A DNA stretch of 64,000 bases from positions 330,310,294-330,374,293 of the forward strand of contig NC_053390.1 in assembly GCF_905171765.1 (NCBI RefSeq), given 5' to 3'. Below the pieces are notes generated by a model. The model did not search any database. It saw only the letters and a program-made list of their open reading frames with translations, and was not told where the DNA came from. The translations under genes were made by a program, and so were the position numbers. This DNA is from Bufo bufo (Eukaryota > Chordata > Amphibia > Anura > Bufonidae). This document shows positions 1 to 15,300 of this stretch, in pieces (the stretch's first letter is position 1; each line of letters opens with the position of its first letter).

Positions 1-270
1 AATATCCAAATCAAAAGTGCTCAGCTTGCCCTGAAAAGTTGTATATAACATTCTGAGGTCTCCTAGGACTGTATCCAACCCCTTTCAAGCTCTTTCTTTT
101 CTGTCTTCTGACTTGTAAAATGGTGCCAACATTTTTAGAGATTTGTCTGAATCGAACTGCAAAGGATTTGGCAGGAATATGAATTTTCGGGAAATTGAAG
201 ATAAATTGTATTTAGAATCAATTGGCTCATCTCCACTAAATATTGTTCTGTTACTCTCATTGTTCTGAAG

Positions 271-384
271 GTTCACTGGCGACAAGTATTTTGGGGTATT
301 GGACTGCAGTTCCTTTTAGGACTACTTATCCTAAGAACAAAGCCAGGATTTGAAGCATTTGACTGGCTTGGCATACAAGTGCAG
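271..384 (+). CDS. slc28a3: slc28a3 exon (first visible), 38 codons
   Basis: The acceptor ends CTGAAG at 269-270 after a pyrimidine-rich run, and the donor is CAG|GTAATT. The exon is phase 0 at both ends. It reads [14 protein letters not shown] followed by [16 protein letters not shown], a membrane helix and the conserved LRT-x-PGF loop of CNTs, about human residues 224-261. Bases 1-270 before it are intron. Confidence 0.93.
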
Positions 385-3300
385 GTAATTTTATTATCGT
401 AAATTAGTCATCAAAATTGTAATGATTTATGCGTATTAAAAGTCTGTTATGGAGATGTACTTAGCCTTAAATTGTCACCTAGTAAGACAACTGATTATGC
501 TCACTGTCTTGTCTATGTTGAATGTCCAAATAACAGGTGCTAGTAGATGTCCTGAGCCAGATGTATCCACAATGAACAAATTATAAATTATAAATCTCCA
601 GCACTATGTAAAAACCTAATTTCTTTGTTGGAAAATCCTTAAAAGCTTGTTGAACAATGATTAAAAACCAAAAAATCCTACACGTTTCGGACATAGTATG
701 GCGTCCTAAATCATGTTATACACACTATGTGGATCATTTACTATCCCAAAATATGCCTCTATAAGGTTTATCAACAAAGGTTATTTGCGATCTGCGACTT
801 TTCCTCATTAACTCAAGGTCTAAAAAAGTGGATGTGGCCTTGGCGGGGAAGGGGACAGGCCAGCAGGGCCGTCTCATTCATCATTTTTTTACACCTGTTT
901 TAGGAGTTGAAAATGGTCTAAATGTAAGCCAGTAAGGAAGCTGTCTTACATTTAGAAGTGGCGGTGGATATCAGTGCCTCTTCATGACTTCGGCGGATCC
1001 ACCGCCAGATATAGGGGTTATTATGACCGGTGTCATAACAAAGTCTTTAAAGTGTCTCTAAACCTCACAGGTGTTCAGCAAGGTGGACCTAGAAAATTAA
1101 CCCCATGTAGTTCTCACATGATGTTCACTGCAGTAACAGTAACTTATCCACATTATATGCATTTTTTGCATTATCAGAATCTTTTATAATGTTCAGAGAT
1201 GTCTAGCCCTGTCAATCCAAGGAAAGCTGGGAAAGAAAAAAGCTGTAGGTGTGTTAGTAACTGGTGTTTGGAGGGCTCTAGCCGGCTTCTTGATGCTCCA
1301 ATAAGCTCATTTACATATCAAGAAAACTTGCTTTTCTCAGATATAGGGCCACAGAAATACATAAACAGTATATAATTTTTTGATCAACTCTGCCAGGCTA
1401 TACGTCTGGTTTAATAGGGTCATCTTGCTGACAGATGCTCTTTAAAGGGTGACGACCTGGGGAGCCACTTAAATAGCACTATTAGAAGTATTCCCAAGTA
1501 AAATCTGTTCAAGTGACAAGTGGCAATGCTGATTCCTTTACTGGACCTGGCAATCACGTGATCGCTGGTTGTCTCTGGGCACAGCAGAGGTACTGGGACT
1601 TGTCAGACACAGATCAGCTTTGCCAGTGGAAAGTGCTACCACGGTGGACTGTATTCCCATGTAACTGGGCCTTCTATGGATCCCCCAGAGGTGCTTTATG
1701 ACCTCTTGCAGGACATTTTATAGTCCACAAATATACACACAGATAAGTTAAAAAATATTTATATAAAATATAAGTAAGGACAAAGGGAGGAATTTATCAT
1801 GAGGGGAATATTTTAAGTCCGATTTTCTTGGGTCTGCGCAGGGGCTTACATAGAAATCACTGGGGCCCATAGCAAGAATCTGAATTTGGCCCCCATGCCC
1901 TATTTTCAGCCCCTCCCACTACCACCCATGGCCCTTTTGCTACTATGCTGAAAAAGAATACCATAATCTTATTGCAAGTGTATAACTAGCCTTACCCGAT
2001 GAACTGTGCCCTATACTGCTACCTGTTATATAGTGCACCACCATCATACCCACCCATGAACTGTCTGCCCCTAATTTATTATTATATTATATAGTGCCAT
2101 ACCCCCGTAAAATGTGCCTGCCCAGCCTTCTATATAGAGCACCACTGCCATAATTCTCCCCGCCAGGATTTGTGCCTGCTACTGCTGTCTGCTACTGCTT
2201 ATTATACCAATCCCATACTAACCCCCCCCCCCCCCCCCCCGGTATTGTGCCTGCTACTGTCTATAATATAGTGTATCACTGCCATATACCCCCCCCCCCC
2301 TTGAACTGTGTCTGGTACTGCTGCCTGCTACTGTTTACTATATACTGTGCCAATACCATACCCACTATCCAAGAATTGTGCCTTCTACTGTCTATAATAT
2401 AGTGCATCACTGCCATATACCCCCCACCCTCACCCCTTGAACTGTGTCTGGTACTGCTGCCTGCTACTGCTTATTAGATACTGTGCCAATACCATACCCA
2501 CTATCTCAGTATTGTGCCTGCTACTGTCTATAATATAGTGCATCACTGCCATATCCCCCCGTCCCCCCGTCCTTGAACTGTGTCTGGTACTGCTGCCTGC
2601 TACTGCTTATCATATACTGTGGCAATACCATACCCACCATCCCAGTATTGTGCCTTCTACTGTCTATAATATAGTGCATCACTGCCATATACCCCCCCCC
2701 CCCCCCTCCCTTGAACTGTGTCTGGTACTGCTGCCTGCTACTGTTTATTATATACTGTGCCAATGCCATACCCACCACCATAGTATTCTGCCTGCTACTG
2801 CCTATAATATAGTGCATCACTTCCATACCCCTCCCCCCCAATGCCCCCATGAACTGTCCCTTCTACTGGTGCGGATGTTGTTTTTTCTACATAGTGTGCC
2901 ACCCTCCCAGTCCCATATCCTCCTCCTGAGACCCAGGCTTCCAGACTTCCCTCATCCATTAACTATTTTTCTCAAGCTGTCTTCTGCTTGACTTACTTTT
3001 CTGGGCGCTCATTGTCACTGTGGAATCTTCAAGCAGCGCTGGAGACTGCAGTCACTCCTACTCTTGATGCTGCAGTCCTACAATCACAGACAGCGCTTCC
3101 TGGCAGGGTCAGCCTGGCATGACTGAATCCTGCATCTTAGTAAAGTTTCTCTTCTGGGTGCTGGGCCAGCCAATCAGCAGCAGGCTCTGATAGAACTGCT
3201 TATGCTGATTGGTCAGACCAGCTCCCAGCAGAGAAACAGAGCGCTCGGGCATGAATGGAGCCACAACCACTGCTGCTCTGGGTAAGAGGGAGGGGAGAGA

Positions 3301-6300
3301 GGGGCTAGGGAAGCCTTTAGTGTGCAGCTGGAAGGCAGACCTGAGGATACAGGACAGGGGAGAGCCATTGTATTGGGGGGGGGGGGAGCTATCTTTCACG
3401 CCAGGCCTACTTCCCACACAGGCCCCATAGCAGCTGCATGGTCTGCCTCTATTGGATTTACGCCACTGGGTCTGTGTTAGAGTACTTTATGCCAAATTTA
3501 TCAAATGTCATAGGTTGGTTGATAAATGTATCTTATCCTTAAACCTAACTTAACACTTTTTGTCTAGAAAAGCTGCTTCAGTTTTCCTCCTCCACCCTCC
3601 TACTGGAGTGAGATTGTCATTTAAAAAAAAAGTCTCAATGATAAATCTGGAGTGAAACTCATTAACATAGCTAACCACATACACTTTCCCACCCACAATT
3701 CAAAACTGAAGCGAGTGGTGTAAAAATGCAAAAAGTCACAAAATTTTTGCTTGTGAGTACAAAAAGTCTCAAAAGCCCTGTTTTGAGGAATGATAAATCA
3801 CGGCCAAAGTATTTAAAAAAAAAAAAAAAAAACAGTCACCACACTCACCCTGTTCACCCATTTAAATTTATTTCTGTGTCAATTTGCTAATTTAACCCCT
3901 TGAGGATGCGGCCTATTTCAGCCTTTTTTATAATATGTTTATCTCCGCATTTCAAAAACCATCACTGACATAGCCACATGAGGGCTAAGGCCACTTTCAC
4001 ACAGTCAGTGTTTGATCAGTGATTTCAATCAGCGATTGTGAGCTAAAACGAGAAGTGGAGAATTACAGAAGTAAGGTTTCATGGAAAGATTTGCTCCCAT
4101 TCTGTGTTTTGGACCTGTACCTGGTTTTGGCTCACAATCAATTATGGAAATCACTGATCAAACACTGACTGTGTGAAAGCTGCCTTATGCTGTGCAGGAT
4201 GAGTGGTATTTTAAATAGCACAATTTTGGATTACATAATATGTGTATTTTACACATTGTTTTTTTGGTATGGTTTTCTGGCATTCACCGTGTGGTATAAA
4301 TGACAAGATAACTTAAGAAAACCAATTTATAGAGTTTTTTTTTTATGTTTTTCTACTTCTGCACCATAAACAACTTTTTTAAACGTATTTGTTTCTCTGT
4401 CACTGCATTTCAAGAGCCATATCATTTTCACTTTTCCATTCATGGAGCTGTGTGAGGGCTTGTTTTTTTGCAGGATGAACTGCAGTTTTAATTGGTGAGC
4501 CCAGCAACACGTCTTCTTAAAACATCATTCTTTATTGATCACCCAAATGACGTTTCAAAAAAATGTTGTGACACAGACAATATATTTCTCATAGAGGGTT
4601 TGGACAGATCATTAATATGTTCAGAGATCCTCTGTCATTGGTACCATTTTGGCATTTTTTTTAAAGGTTTTTCTGATGTTTACTGTACAGGAAAAATAAT
4701 GTGACAATTCTATTTTACTGGTCACTATGAATATAATTATGCAATTATTAAAAATTTTTATAGAATAAAGGATATTTAGAAAACACGATTTGGGGCTTTT
4801 TCCAGTAGAAGACTTAAAATGTGACCCTCTGTTCAAATTCTGTACTGCAGTGCAGTGTCATACTGAAGTCCCTTGGGCCCACCAGAGGAAACTGTGTTTA
4901 TAGACGCTTAAGGGCCTTGTTTATTAGGGGTCCATTATTGTTAGAGCATGGGTTTACTGGACAATCCTCTGGTGGGCCAGTTCCACCCTGCTGCAGTATA
5001 TTATGCCTGTAAAAATAGAAAGAATACCAATTAGGCCTCGAGGCCAAATTGGCATCAGTACTTGGCAGATGGCAAAAGACATTGTTTTGCAACCCCATGG
5101 CATCCTGAAATTGCATCATTGGGGCAGACAGTTTACACCAAATAGAACAACCATATTAATAAACAGCCCTGATAAAAAAAAAATGCTGTATAACAAAGCT
5201 AGGGCTGTTAAATCACCAGAAGAGCAAAATCGCAAAAATGCAGTCTAGTTCACATCTGATTTTGTCTGAATACATTCTGCCATGCGACTATATCCAATAT
5301 GTGAGAGAGAATCTAAATCGCACCTCCTCATTACTATGCGTTTGATATAACAACTGTTTTAAATTTCAGCATGATAAAACATGGCTATACAGCACTATTA
5401 TACAGTTTGTATACAGTTTGATCAAAGAGCATAGGCCCACTTACCACGACAAGGTTGCCTCTTCAAGTGGGGACCTACTCTAACTTTGGCGTGGCACTGT
5501 GCGGCGACTATCGTGCCCCCACACCGCTCCAGCAGGCAATGGGACCCAGCAGCCACACAGCGCCCTCACTGTGCGGCAAAACCAGCTAGGCCCTGGGCCC
5601 CATCACTCCACCAGCACAGCACAAAAGCAGCGACGGCCACCGTCCAGCACCGCATAATGTGAACAGGTGCAAAGAGCTCACCTAACCACGACAAGGTTGC
5701 CTCTTCAAGTGAGGACCTACTCTAACTGTGGCGCGGCACTGTGTGGCGACTATCGTGCCCCCACACCGCTCCAGCAGGCAATGGGACCCAGCAGCCACAC
5801 AGCGCCCTCACTGTGCGGCAAAACCAGCTAGGCCCTGGGCCCCATCACTCCACCAGCACAGCACAAAAGCAGCGACGGCCACCGTCCAGCACCGCATAAT
5901 GTGAACAGGTGCAAAGAGCTCACCTAACCACGACAAGGTTGCCTCTTCAAGTGAGGACCTACTCTAACTGTGGCGCGGCACTGTGTGGCGACTATCGTGC
6001 CCCCACACCGCTTCAGCAGGCAATGGGACCCAGCCGGCACACAGCGCCCTCACTGTGCGGCAAAGCCACCTAGGCCCTGGGCCCCATCACTCCACCAGCA
6101 CGGCACAAAAGCAGCGACGGCCACCGTCCAGCACCGCATAATGTGAACAGGTGCAAAGAGCTCACCTGTTCACAGCCTCTCAGGAACACCAACTGAGAGG
6201 TGGTAGGAATTTATAAACCCTTTGCAGACTTCTGCTAATTAAAAGCACCATTCTGCCATGCGACTCTCTTGAATTTTTCAATTCACTGCGCTCTATTCCT

Positions 6301-9300
6301 TATGTAACCATAGGAAATAGTACAGACAATTTCTGTTGCTTCAGAAACATCAGTTACAATTCTGAGAAAATAGTCATTGCTCTGCCCAGCAGGATTAGAA
6401 AATTATTCTAGTCCATTCTGCCAGGGTCAGGGTAATTCTGAAGTGTTTAGTGTGGTTATAGCACCATCTAGCAGTCTTACTTTGTTTGCCTGTTACAATA
6501 CTACTGCATTGTGGGTGGTCCACTGCATTGTTTGAGTTCAAAGCATCCTGGCAAAGAGAAGTCTCAGAGCTGTTCTTATCATGTCTCCTTCTCAAACTCC
6601 ACCATCCTTGTAAAAGCATATCTGGTGAGAGATCTACCTTTGTTTCGGGGACATCATGTTATGCAGAGCTGTTCAGTTAGTTAATTGTTACTCAGGGAGT
6701 TGCTGGACATGCAATCTTATGTACAGGCAGCCATTTTACCATGGGCTTCAGTGTTAATGTAATTTTATAGTAAATGCTGCGCTATGCTTAATACTTATAC
6801 ATGTTATTTGTATTCTTGTGGTTTTACCAAACAATCCTGTTTTACCAATCCATTATATATAATCAATCAATCACATATGTCCGACCTGTTGACCAATAAA
6901 CAAGTTAGACTACAAAGAACAGCCCTCTTATTTGTAAGAAAGGAATGGTTTATGCTGAATGTCAGACTGCAGACTGTGTGAACGTGTATGAAGACAGAAC
7001 AGTCATTCTTAGATCATGCCAGTAACCACAACGCCTAGGATATTGCAGATATTGCTATAGTCACCCTCATATGCCTGGCAGGCAAAGCACTGTATTTAAT
7101 CAAACGTAGCACAATCAAACATGACTTTCCAGTTAGACCTGTTTCTTACCATTTTCGTGGGTAGACAAATAATAAAATAAACCAACTTTAATTAATGGAT
7201 ACTTAGTAGATGAGACTAATTATAATGTATTTAAAGCGTCTAAAGTTACTTTACCTTTTTTCAGCTGAGAGCTTTTTATTAATTTTTTTTATTTACTCTA
7301 TATATATTTTAATCTACATAATGGTGGAAACACACAAAGCAGGGGCCTAGCTGCAGAGGTACCCAAGCATTGGAGTCTGAGGGGGAACGAAAGGCTTCTC
7401 TACCACTTAAGCCTCATTCACACATCCGTGTCCATGCCTAAATCCATGAATTGGTGGTCAGCGAAGATGTCCATGATGGATCCGTGTTGGGTCCATGGGT
7501 CTGTTTTTTTGCTGTCCGTCTGTGCTTCATTGACACTGCACAGCTGAAAAATAATTTTCAAAGCATCTCTCCCTAATGATCAGTGAAACAGGGATGGCAT
7601 CTGCATTGCGTCCGTGGTTTTCAATGACCCATAGACTATAATGGGCGTGATGAATCCGTGAACACGGACAAAATAGAGCATGCATCCATGCTAAAAACAC
7701 GGACCCACGGACTGTGCTAAAACACTGATGTGTGAATACTCACATTAAAATGAATGGGGGCTTACAGCACACGTCCGTGGAACACTGACGTGTGAATTAG
7801 GCTTTAGGGAGGCCATTCACAAATACTGCATTGGGGATCAACAGCTTCAAATAAGGTCTCTTGTGGTCCATGCTAACTTAAGCCAAAATTGCTGCAAAAT
7901 AAAAAAAATAATACAACTGAAAAGATTGTTAAAAAATTATTAAATGTCAATTAAAATAACACCTCCTTTTCTCACCTTAAAGAAAAAAAAATAAGGATAA
8001 ATTAATCTGTACACTGTGGTGTCCTTCCATGCCATTATCACACTTAGTGGCCCTTCACATTGTAAAAACGTCATAGGGAAACAAGCCAGAATTGATCCCA
8101 TAATTTTATATGAGATACATCCAGTTGTGATGTCTGATGCTGCATTGTTCTGTCCTGCACTATCAATGCATAGACTCAGGACCGGTGCATAAATTGCACA
8201 TACAGAAATATTAGTTGCACATCCATACTAGCGCCGGACATGTCACCATACACCATCAGTTGCGACTGGTGCTACCTGGCTCTTTGCATTTCATTGAACA
8301 CTGAATTACTCCACATAAAACACTTTGGGGGTCATTTATTATTGGAATTATGCAACTTTTTGGCATACTTTTGTTGCACATTTGGTCGCAAAAGGGATTA
8401 CGCTTACACAATTTTTCCGAGGTCGCGGGAAAAGGGTGTGTGGCGTGGACAGGGAATAGGGCGTGGAAAATGGTCTTGAACTATGTCAGCAAGGGAGCTG
8501 GCATAGTTTAAACCATGCCGCATGGCTGGTGTAACCAAGCACCAAAGGTATGTAGAGGCCTGCACCTGTACATAACTTTGGCGCATCCGACACCAGTGCA
8601 GTGGGATTAAGACCAGCGTATTATACGCGGGCCTTAATAAATGACCCCATTTGTCCTTGGAGTGGAAACATGTAGTGCGTATATTGAAACAGAGAGCTTT
8701 GTTTATTAGTCAGACTAGTGCATTCACATAGGAGGCTGGTTTACCTTGGCAGATATAATACTGTGCAGCTGGCGGCATACACCACTGTTATTATGCATAC
8801 ACACTTCCTAAAAGCTACCAATCAATGGTGACTTGAGAGCAGTGTAATATCAGAGCTGATACTGGCTGTGAGATGCTCGCTAACCATCAGTCTTCCTGTT
8901 GCACTGTGGCATACATTAATGCGCATGCGCTGGCTTTGTGCCGTTAGCCGGCGCATGCGCAATAGTTACTGTGATGCCGTACAAGGAATGGGCATCGCAG
9001 TGCGCATGCGCCGGCCGACGGTCTGACTGCGCGGGATCTCGGCGAAACAACAAGTTAGTAGATAGGCGGTCAGAGGGAAAGGATGGGCGGGCGGAGGGAA
9101 GGAAGGGGCGGGGGGAAGCGAAGAAAAGGCTGAGCTAGCAGGGCACCTACGAGCGTAACGCCGCCCCTGGGCACCTGCGAGCCCTCATTTGCATTTGCTA
9201 CAAAGATGTTTTTGGACGATTTTATAAGTCCAGGATTGATGCTAAAGGTAACGTTTTTATTAACTGTAAGCATGCTTGAAAGCTATGGGAAGGGTTACAA

Positions 9301-12300
9301 ACGTGAAATGCTGATGACAGACTCCCTTTAATCCATGTGGCAGCCGCCACTTATGAATGTGCCATAGTGCAAGCACTGTTTGCACAGTGTGAAGCATGGA
9401 AGTATTCCCCTCACTCCTGCCTTAGTGAGATGGTGCCAGCATTACATTTGCTTTGCTGGCAGTTGCCACTGAGTGTGTGGGTCCTTTTACCTGCTTACCT
9501 ACTAGATACATGTACTGGGGCTTGAATCTGTGCCATCAGCTTTGCAGGGTAGGACACACATCTCCTGTTCTGGGGGTAGAGGGGACTAATGTTTTTTTCT
9601 TCTGCCCTGAATCTGATATAAGTTGGCACCCACTATTTTATTATACAGTATATATGAGTAAATAGTTTTTTCTTTAGTTTTTATATGTTTCTTAATTCAA
9701 TCTTAATTTATATGTTATTATTCAATCAGAGATGTATCGTATACGCTGTATCTATGTCAGTGATGGTACAAATACAGGGTGAGGCAAAGGTCTGGCACAC
9801 ACTTTTAAGTGGACATTTGTGGCAACATACTTACTTGTGGCAGATCGTGGTCATTCCTTCTACTGTCTGTCAACAATGGATCCAGTTTCAGGAAACTTCG
9901 TGCTGATTTTGCATACAGTTGCGTTTGAAATAGGGTGCAAATCCAGGTGATGTGCATTGAAATCTGCTGTGGTCACATGAGCTCATCCCTCCACACATAA
10001 GGCAAGTTTATACACGATGTTCCTTGAGTTTTGATTGATCACCTGTAACAACGGATAATTTGGATGTCACACCCAATTTACCAACTTTGACCTTGCTTAA
10101 CTTCTAAACAGGCAAATATAGGTCAAAAGTGTCCAGTGTGTTTTTGAGTAAAGTCTAGCCAAAACTGATATATCAAATGACCACCTTCCCACTGGAAAAA
10201 CCCGAGCTGAATTCAATATGCTGGATTTCAAAATGGCAGCCAAAAACTTTGCTACACCAGATAATGCAGCCTCCGTCACAATTAATACTTTGACACATTG
10301 GAATTTTGTGTGTACTGTCTTTTGCCTCACCCTGTATTATTAATTAGCCCAACTATAGTACATTTCATAGGAAAACATCTAAGAAAACAGACAGTTGCTT
10401 TAAACTGGTACAAAAAAAATCCCTTTTTTTTTTATTAATGAAATGTTAGAAATCAAAATAGCAAAAAATAAAATAAAAGTACACTAATAGCCCTCTATAA
10501 GGGGGCATTGCAAAAGCTGAAAATTAACTATGGTCACCAAGGCTCAAATAACCCAGTACTGCTAGGCCCCATGGTGCCACAGGCAGAAGCTATTGGTTGA
10601 GTCTTTGATTTTCACTTTACAATGAATGGAAGGCGGTAAACTAGCGATCATTAATGCTCGTACCTCCTTCTGCCATGCACTGTGTGTTATGTCAGCAGCA
10701 CAACCCTGTTCACATGAGAAGATGTGCCGCCAGCAAGCAATCGTTATTATAACTGCTTAAAAGATGCAGTGAGGTGACAAACAAGTGTTTGCTTGTTCCT
10801 CAGCTGATCACTGGCTAGTTTACAATGGACAATAATCTGGAACAAGAATTCGAATCATCAGCCCATGTAAAAGAGCCTTAAAGGGGTTATCAGAGTTATA
10901 TCTATATATGTTATGGTGGCTTATAAAGGTTATTAAAAATACATTTGTAATTTACTTACATTATTTATTCTGCATGGTTTCTGAACTGCCGATGCGGGTC
11001 ACAGGCTTCTCGTGTACAAAACGCCAGAGCCTGTGTGACCCCCCCCCCCCCCTCTCTCCTCTGGCTGCCGCGGCTCCTGTGAGGGATCGCGCATGCGCGA
11101 TCCTTACCAGTGTCGGCAGCCGTGCAGAAAAATTCAACAGTGTGCCCGCTCCCTCCCTGTGATCGTATCTAAGCTATATGACAGCAATATGTATCTAAAC
11201 TATATGACAGCTAGATGTATCTAAGCTATATGACAGCCATATGTATTTAAGCTATATGACACCTATATGTATCTAAGCTATATGATACCTACAGTAGGTG
11301 TCATATAGCTTAGATACATAAAGCTGTCATATAGTTTATGAATAAGATATGGGCAGCACTGCAGACAAAATAGAAAAACGGAGTGCCCTCGGCCGAGGAA
11401 GCGATCCAACATCCAAATCAGATATAAAGAAGAAAATCCACGGCACTTCCAAAAAACAGTGTGTTTATAAACACACTAACAGTTTTTTAGAAGTGGCGTG
11501 GATTTTCTTCTTCATGTCATATAGCTTAGATACATATAGCTATCATATAGCTTAGATACATATAGCTATCATATAGCTGTCATATAGCTTAGATACATAT
11601 AGCTGTCATATAGCTTAGATACATATAGATGTCATATAGCTTAGATAGATATAGCTGTCATATAGCTTAGATAGATATAGCTGTCATATAGTTTAGATAC
11701 ATATATATCTGTGTATCTGCAATGTGACAGGAAGATCTTCTGCCGCTGTGAGCTAGGAGATGATCATGTGACTGTTTTTTATGCAAAGTGCAGTGCAGGG
11801 GGCGGGGAAGGTCAGATTATTCACACCCACAAATATTCACAATGGTAGAACACGCTGCACTATGTTCTACCAACATAAGGATTCTAGAGCAGGACACCCT
11901 GCTGTATTATAGCAATGCAGTTGAGACCAGTTATTAACACTATCTTCATTTGTTTTGTTGCAGACTTTCCTGGAATATTCAGATACTGGCTCAAAGTTTG
12001 TCTTTGGAGAAAAGTATCTTGATCACTTTTTTGCTTTTAAGGTGAGCCCTGAAGAGTTTAATAGTTTGCCCGAAAGACCAACTGTCAGTTTCACAAAATC
12101 AGTAAGACCACGGTAAAGTGTGGTGAGATAATCTGCGGATTTGGATGCAAATTTTGCCAGGGATTTCACCCATTCTAAATCAAATCCCAAAAGAAAAAGA
12201 CCCTTAAAATGTTGATTTTTTTAAATTTATTATAAACACTTAAAAGACCTATAGACACAGGTCATGTAATCTTCTTATATACAACCCAGTCAGTAGTACA

Positions 12301-15300
12301 GTTATACATTAACAATAACGCCAATACGGGAGGTAGACTACAAAAACAGGGGGAGAAACAATCAAAAGGGGTATCTTTCCCTAGGAACACCCTGTTTCTC
12401 TCCCCTAAAGCCCGGAGGCATCTCCTGCTGCTGGAGACCCTCCGTCCTCGTACCTGCCCTGAAATGCCCTAGTAAACCCTAATGAGTGAATTTCTCTTAT
12501 ACCCTAACGCGTTTGACCCTACAGGGTTCTTCAGGGGGTCCATATGGGAAATAAAGCAACCGTGGGCCAAACAAAATAAATATAGGTATTAATAACAATA
12601 CAAAAAGTAAATAGCTCGCTGGAATAGATAGCACGTTACACAGATTGATGCTGGGGGAGATGAAAAACAGTATACAAGGCCAATTTCCACAGGGTATAGA
12701 TGACAAAATCGACCTAGAACAAAGAATTAAAACAAGATCTAAATAAGAAAGTAAGAGAAATAGGTACTGTAGCATCAATAAATGTGGATTTGGGAACGAA
12801 AAGAGAGAAACAATCATAATGTGGCGAAGTCTACGCCACAAAAAATATGTTCGGATGCTTCTCGCATCACAGGCTAGTATAAGGCAACCTAATCCTATTA
12901 TCAGAAGCTAAAGCAAAATAGAGAAAGGAAAACAACAGAAAATTAATTCCATCATAAAAAACAATTGAAGGTTAATCTCTCATTTAAAACACTAGGGGAT
13001 TGAGACCGGAACCTATAAATCCATTCTGCTTCTTTTTGGAGAATCGTCTTATCCCAGTCTCCTTTTCTTGGTTACTGTGGGATGATTTCCAGAACCGAGA
13101 ATCGCAAAACACGAGGATCATTCATCATCACCCAAATGTCTCTCAATTACATGGTTAGCTACAGGAGTAACATTTTTCTTGTGGATGTCATTTATATGTT
13201 CATACACCCTCCATCTGAGCTCTCTAACTGTCTAGCCAATGTTATCTTTTGGGCACGAACATTGACAAATGCAGACCACACCTCTAGTTTTGCAATTAGC
13301 AAACCCCTTAACTGGAAAGCTCTTATTGGTGACGGAGCAGGTGATTATTTTTCATGTAGAGATATACTCACATGCTTTGCATGTTCCACAACGGAACATG
13401 CCTGTTTGTCTCCAATCTAGCCATGTGCCTGTTCCCAAGGGGGTTGTATAATTACTGTGTACCAGCCGATCTCTGAGGCTTTTTCCTTTTCGATAAGTAA
13501 TACTGGGATGAATAGTAACGGCACTTGATAAGTCGGGGAACATTCGAAGAATGGCCCAGTACTTATTGAGAATTGTTCTAATTTCCTCATTAGCCCTATC
13601 ATAGGTAGAAATTTGACGAATCAGGGCTTGTGTATCAACCAAGGATTTTTTAGGAGTGAGGAGAACAGTTCTCTCCTGTATCCTAACTTCTTTAAAAACT
13701 TTCCTCAAGATTGTTTCAGGGTAGCCCTATCCAGTAATCTATTATATAGTTTTTGGGCCTCCATATGAAAATCCTCAGATTTAGAGCAGTTTCTCCGAAC
13801 ACGTAAATATTGACCCCTAGGTATGCCCCTTTTCAGTGCCAGGGGGTGGTACTTATCCCAGTGTAAGATGGAATTAGTAGATGTGGATTTCCTAAATATA
13901 GTAGTTGTCAATTTTACATCCTGTTTGTGTAGCCTCACATCAAGAAAAGTAATTTTATCATCCTGAATTTTAAACCAATCTCGTTAACATTCAACGTATC
14001 AATTAAATTGGTGAATTCATCCCTGCTACCATTCCATATCACAAAAAATATAGTCGGAAGACAACATTGGTTGCTGAGCTGGCATCCCTATTTAGGCACC
14101 AAAACCCATTTTCACTGGTAGACATGAGTCTTTGGGTGACCATACACATTCAATAGCTGTCGAAAGAAGACCTCTCCCAACTCCCCATACATATACACGT
14201 TTGCTTCGGCTAACGGATATGTGTATTCAATAGAGAGAGAGGAGAAAGCCGATTTCGATACTTTTGGGGGTGGCTTATCTCCTGGGAGAACTAATGAATT
14301 GGGTGAAAATGTTCATTTTGCCAGATCCTTCTCTCCTCCAACATCATCTGATGGGGAAAGTTGGTTGCTCCCTATACACATTAGACTGCTTTGTTCCTTT
14401 GTTCGGCTGACAATACACTAACTCGGTGCCAACCAATTCTACATCTATAGAGGTGTGTCAGAGATCCCAGGCAAAATAAATATCTTCTTTTCGTTCTCAG
14501 GTTCTACCTATTGTGATATTCTTCAGCACCGTCATGTCAATGCTTTACTTCACTGGTTTCATGCAGTGGCTAATTAAAAAGGTAAATTTCCTTTCTTGTG
14601 TTGCATCATTTGAGTCTTATGTCCCCTTACAAACCTTTGCAAAGGTTTTCCACTAGGTTTTTGGCATAAAAAAAGTCACTTAATTTGGCACAAACTGGAT
14701 TTTGCACACAAAAAAAAATTGACTATCTGTTCATCTGCTCTCGCCACTTTTTTTAAACAAAACACAGAAATCAGCAGAAGTGCAGGGCTAAAGCTGTCCT
14801 ACACATTTACAATCTTTTACATCAGAAAACTGGCATCTACTGGAGATCCTAGCCAGAGTACAGTAGATTTCATTTCTAACAACAAAAATGAAATACAAGG
14901 CGTGCTCTGCTCAATAAACCGTCTGGATATTCCTCCAATGTGCTCTTTACTATACTGTTGTATGAAATGCCAGTCTTTACTAAATGAGCTGCACTGTATT
15001 TATACAAGATCTTCAATAAAGATTCACTAAACATATTCATCCTTTTTTAATGTTTTAATCCTACAAATTGTTTAGCACATGGCCATGTATTTTTAAAAGG
15101 GCTGGAATTAAAGGGGCTATTAAAAAATGAAGTAATACATACCATTATTTTAACTATGTCAATGGAAAAAACACACTGCTCTCCAATGTAATTTTTATCC
15201 CTTTTAGCCCTTACTCACCCCTCTGCAGCTCTGGTCTCTTCATTTTCTGTGGACAGCATCTCTTCAAGCATCTCCCAGGAGTGAATTGCATTCAGATCTT

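Noticed and set aside
1..270. A further coding exon upstream of 271
   Set aside because: No CNT-like frame with splice sites was seen. The preceding CNT exons should encode the N-terminal helices and must lie outside the window.
8915..9140. Possible CpG-island promoter
   Set aside because: It is short and built from repeated GCGCATGCGC words. It lies deep in an intron with no exon, TATA box or donor linked to it; a repeat-derived patch is more likely.
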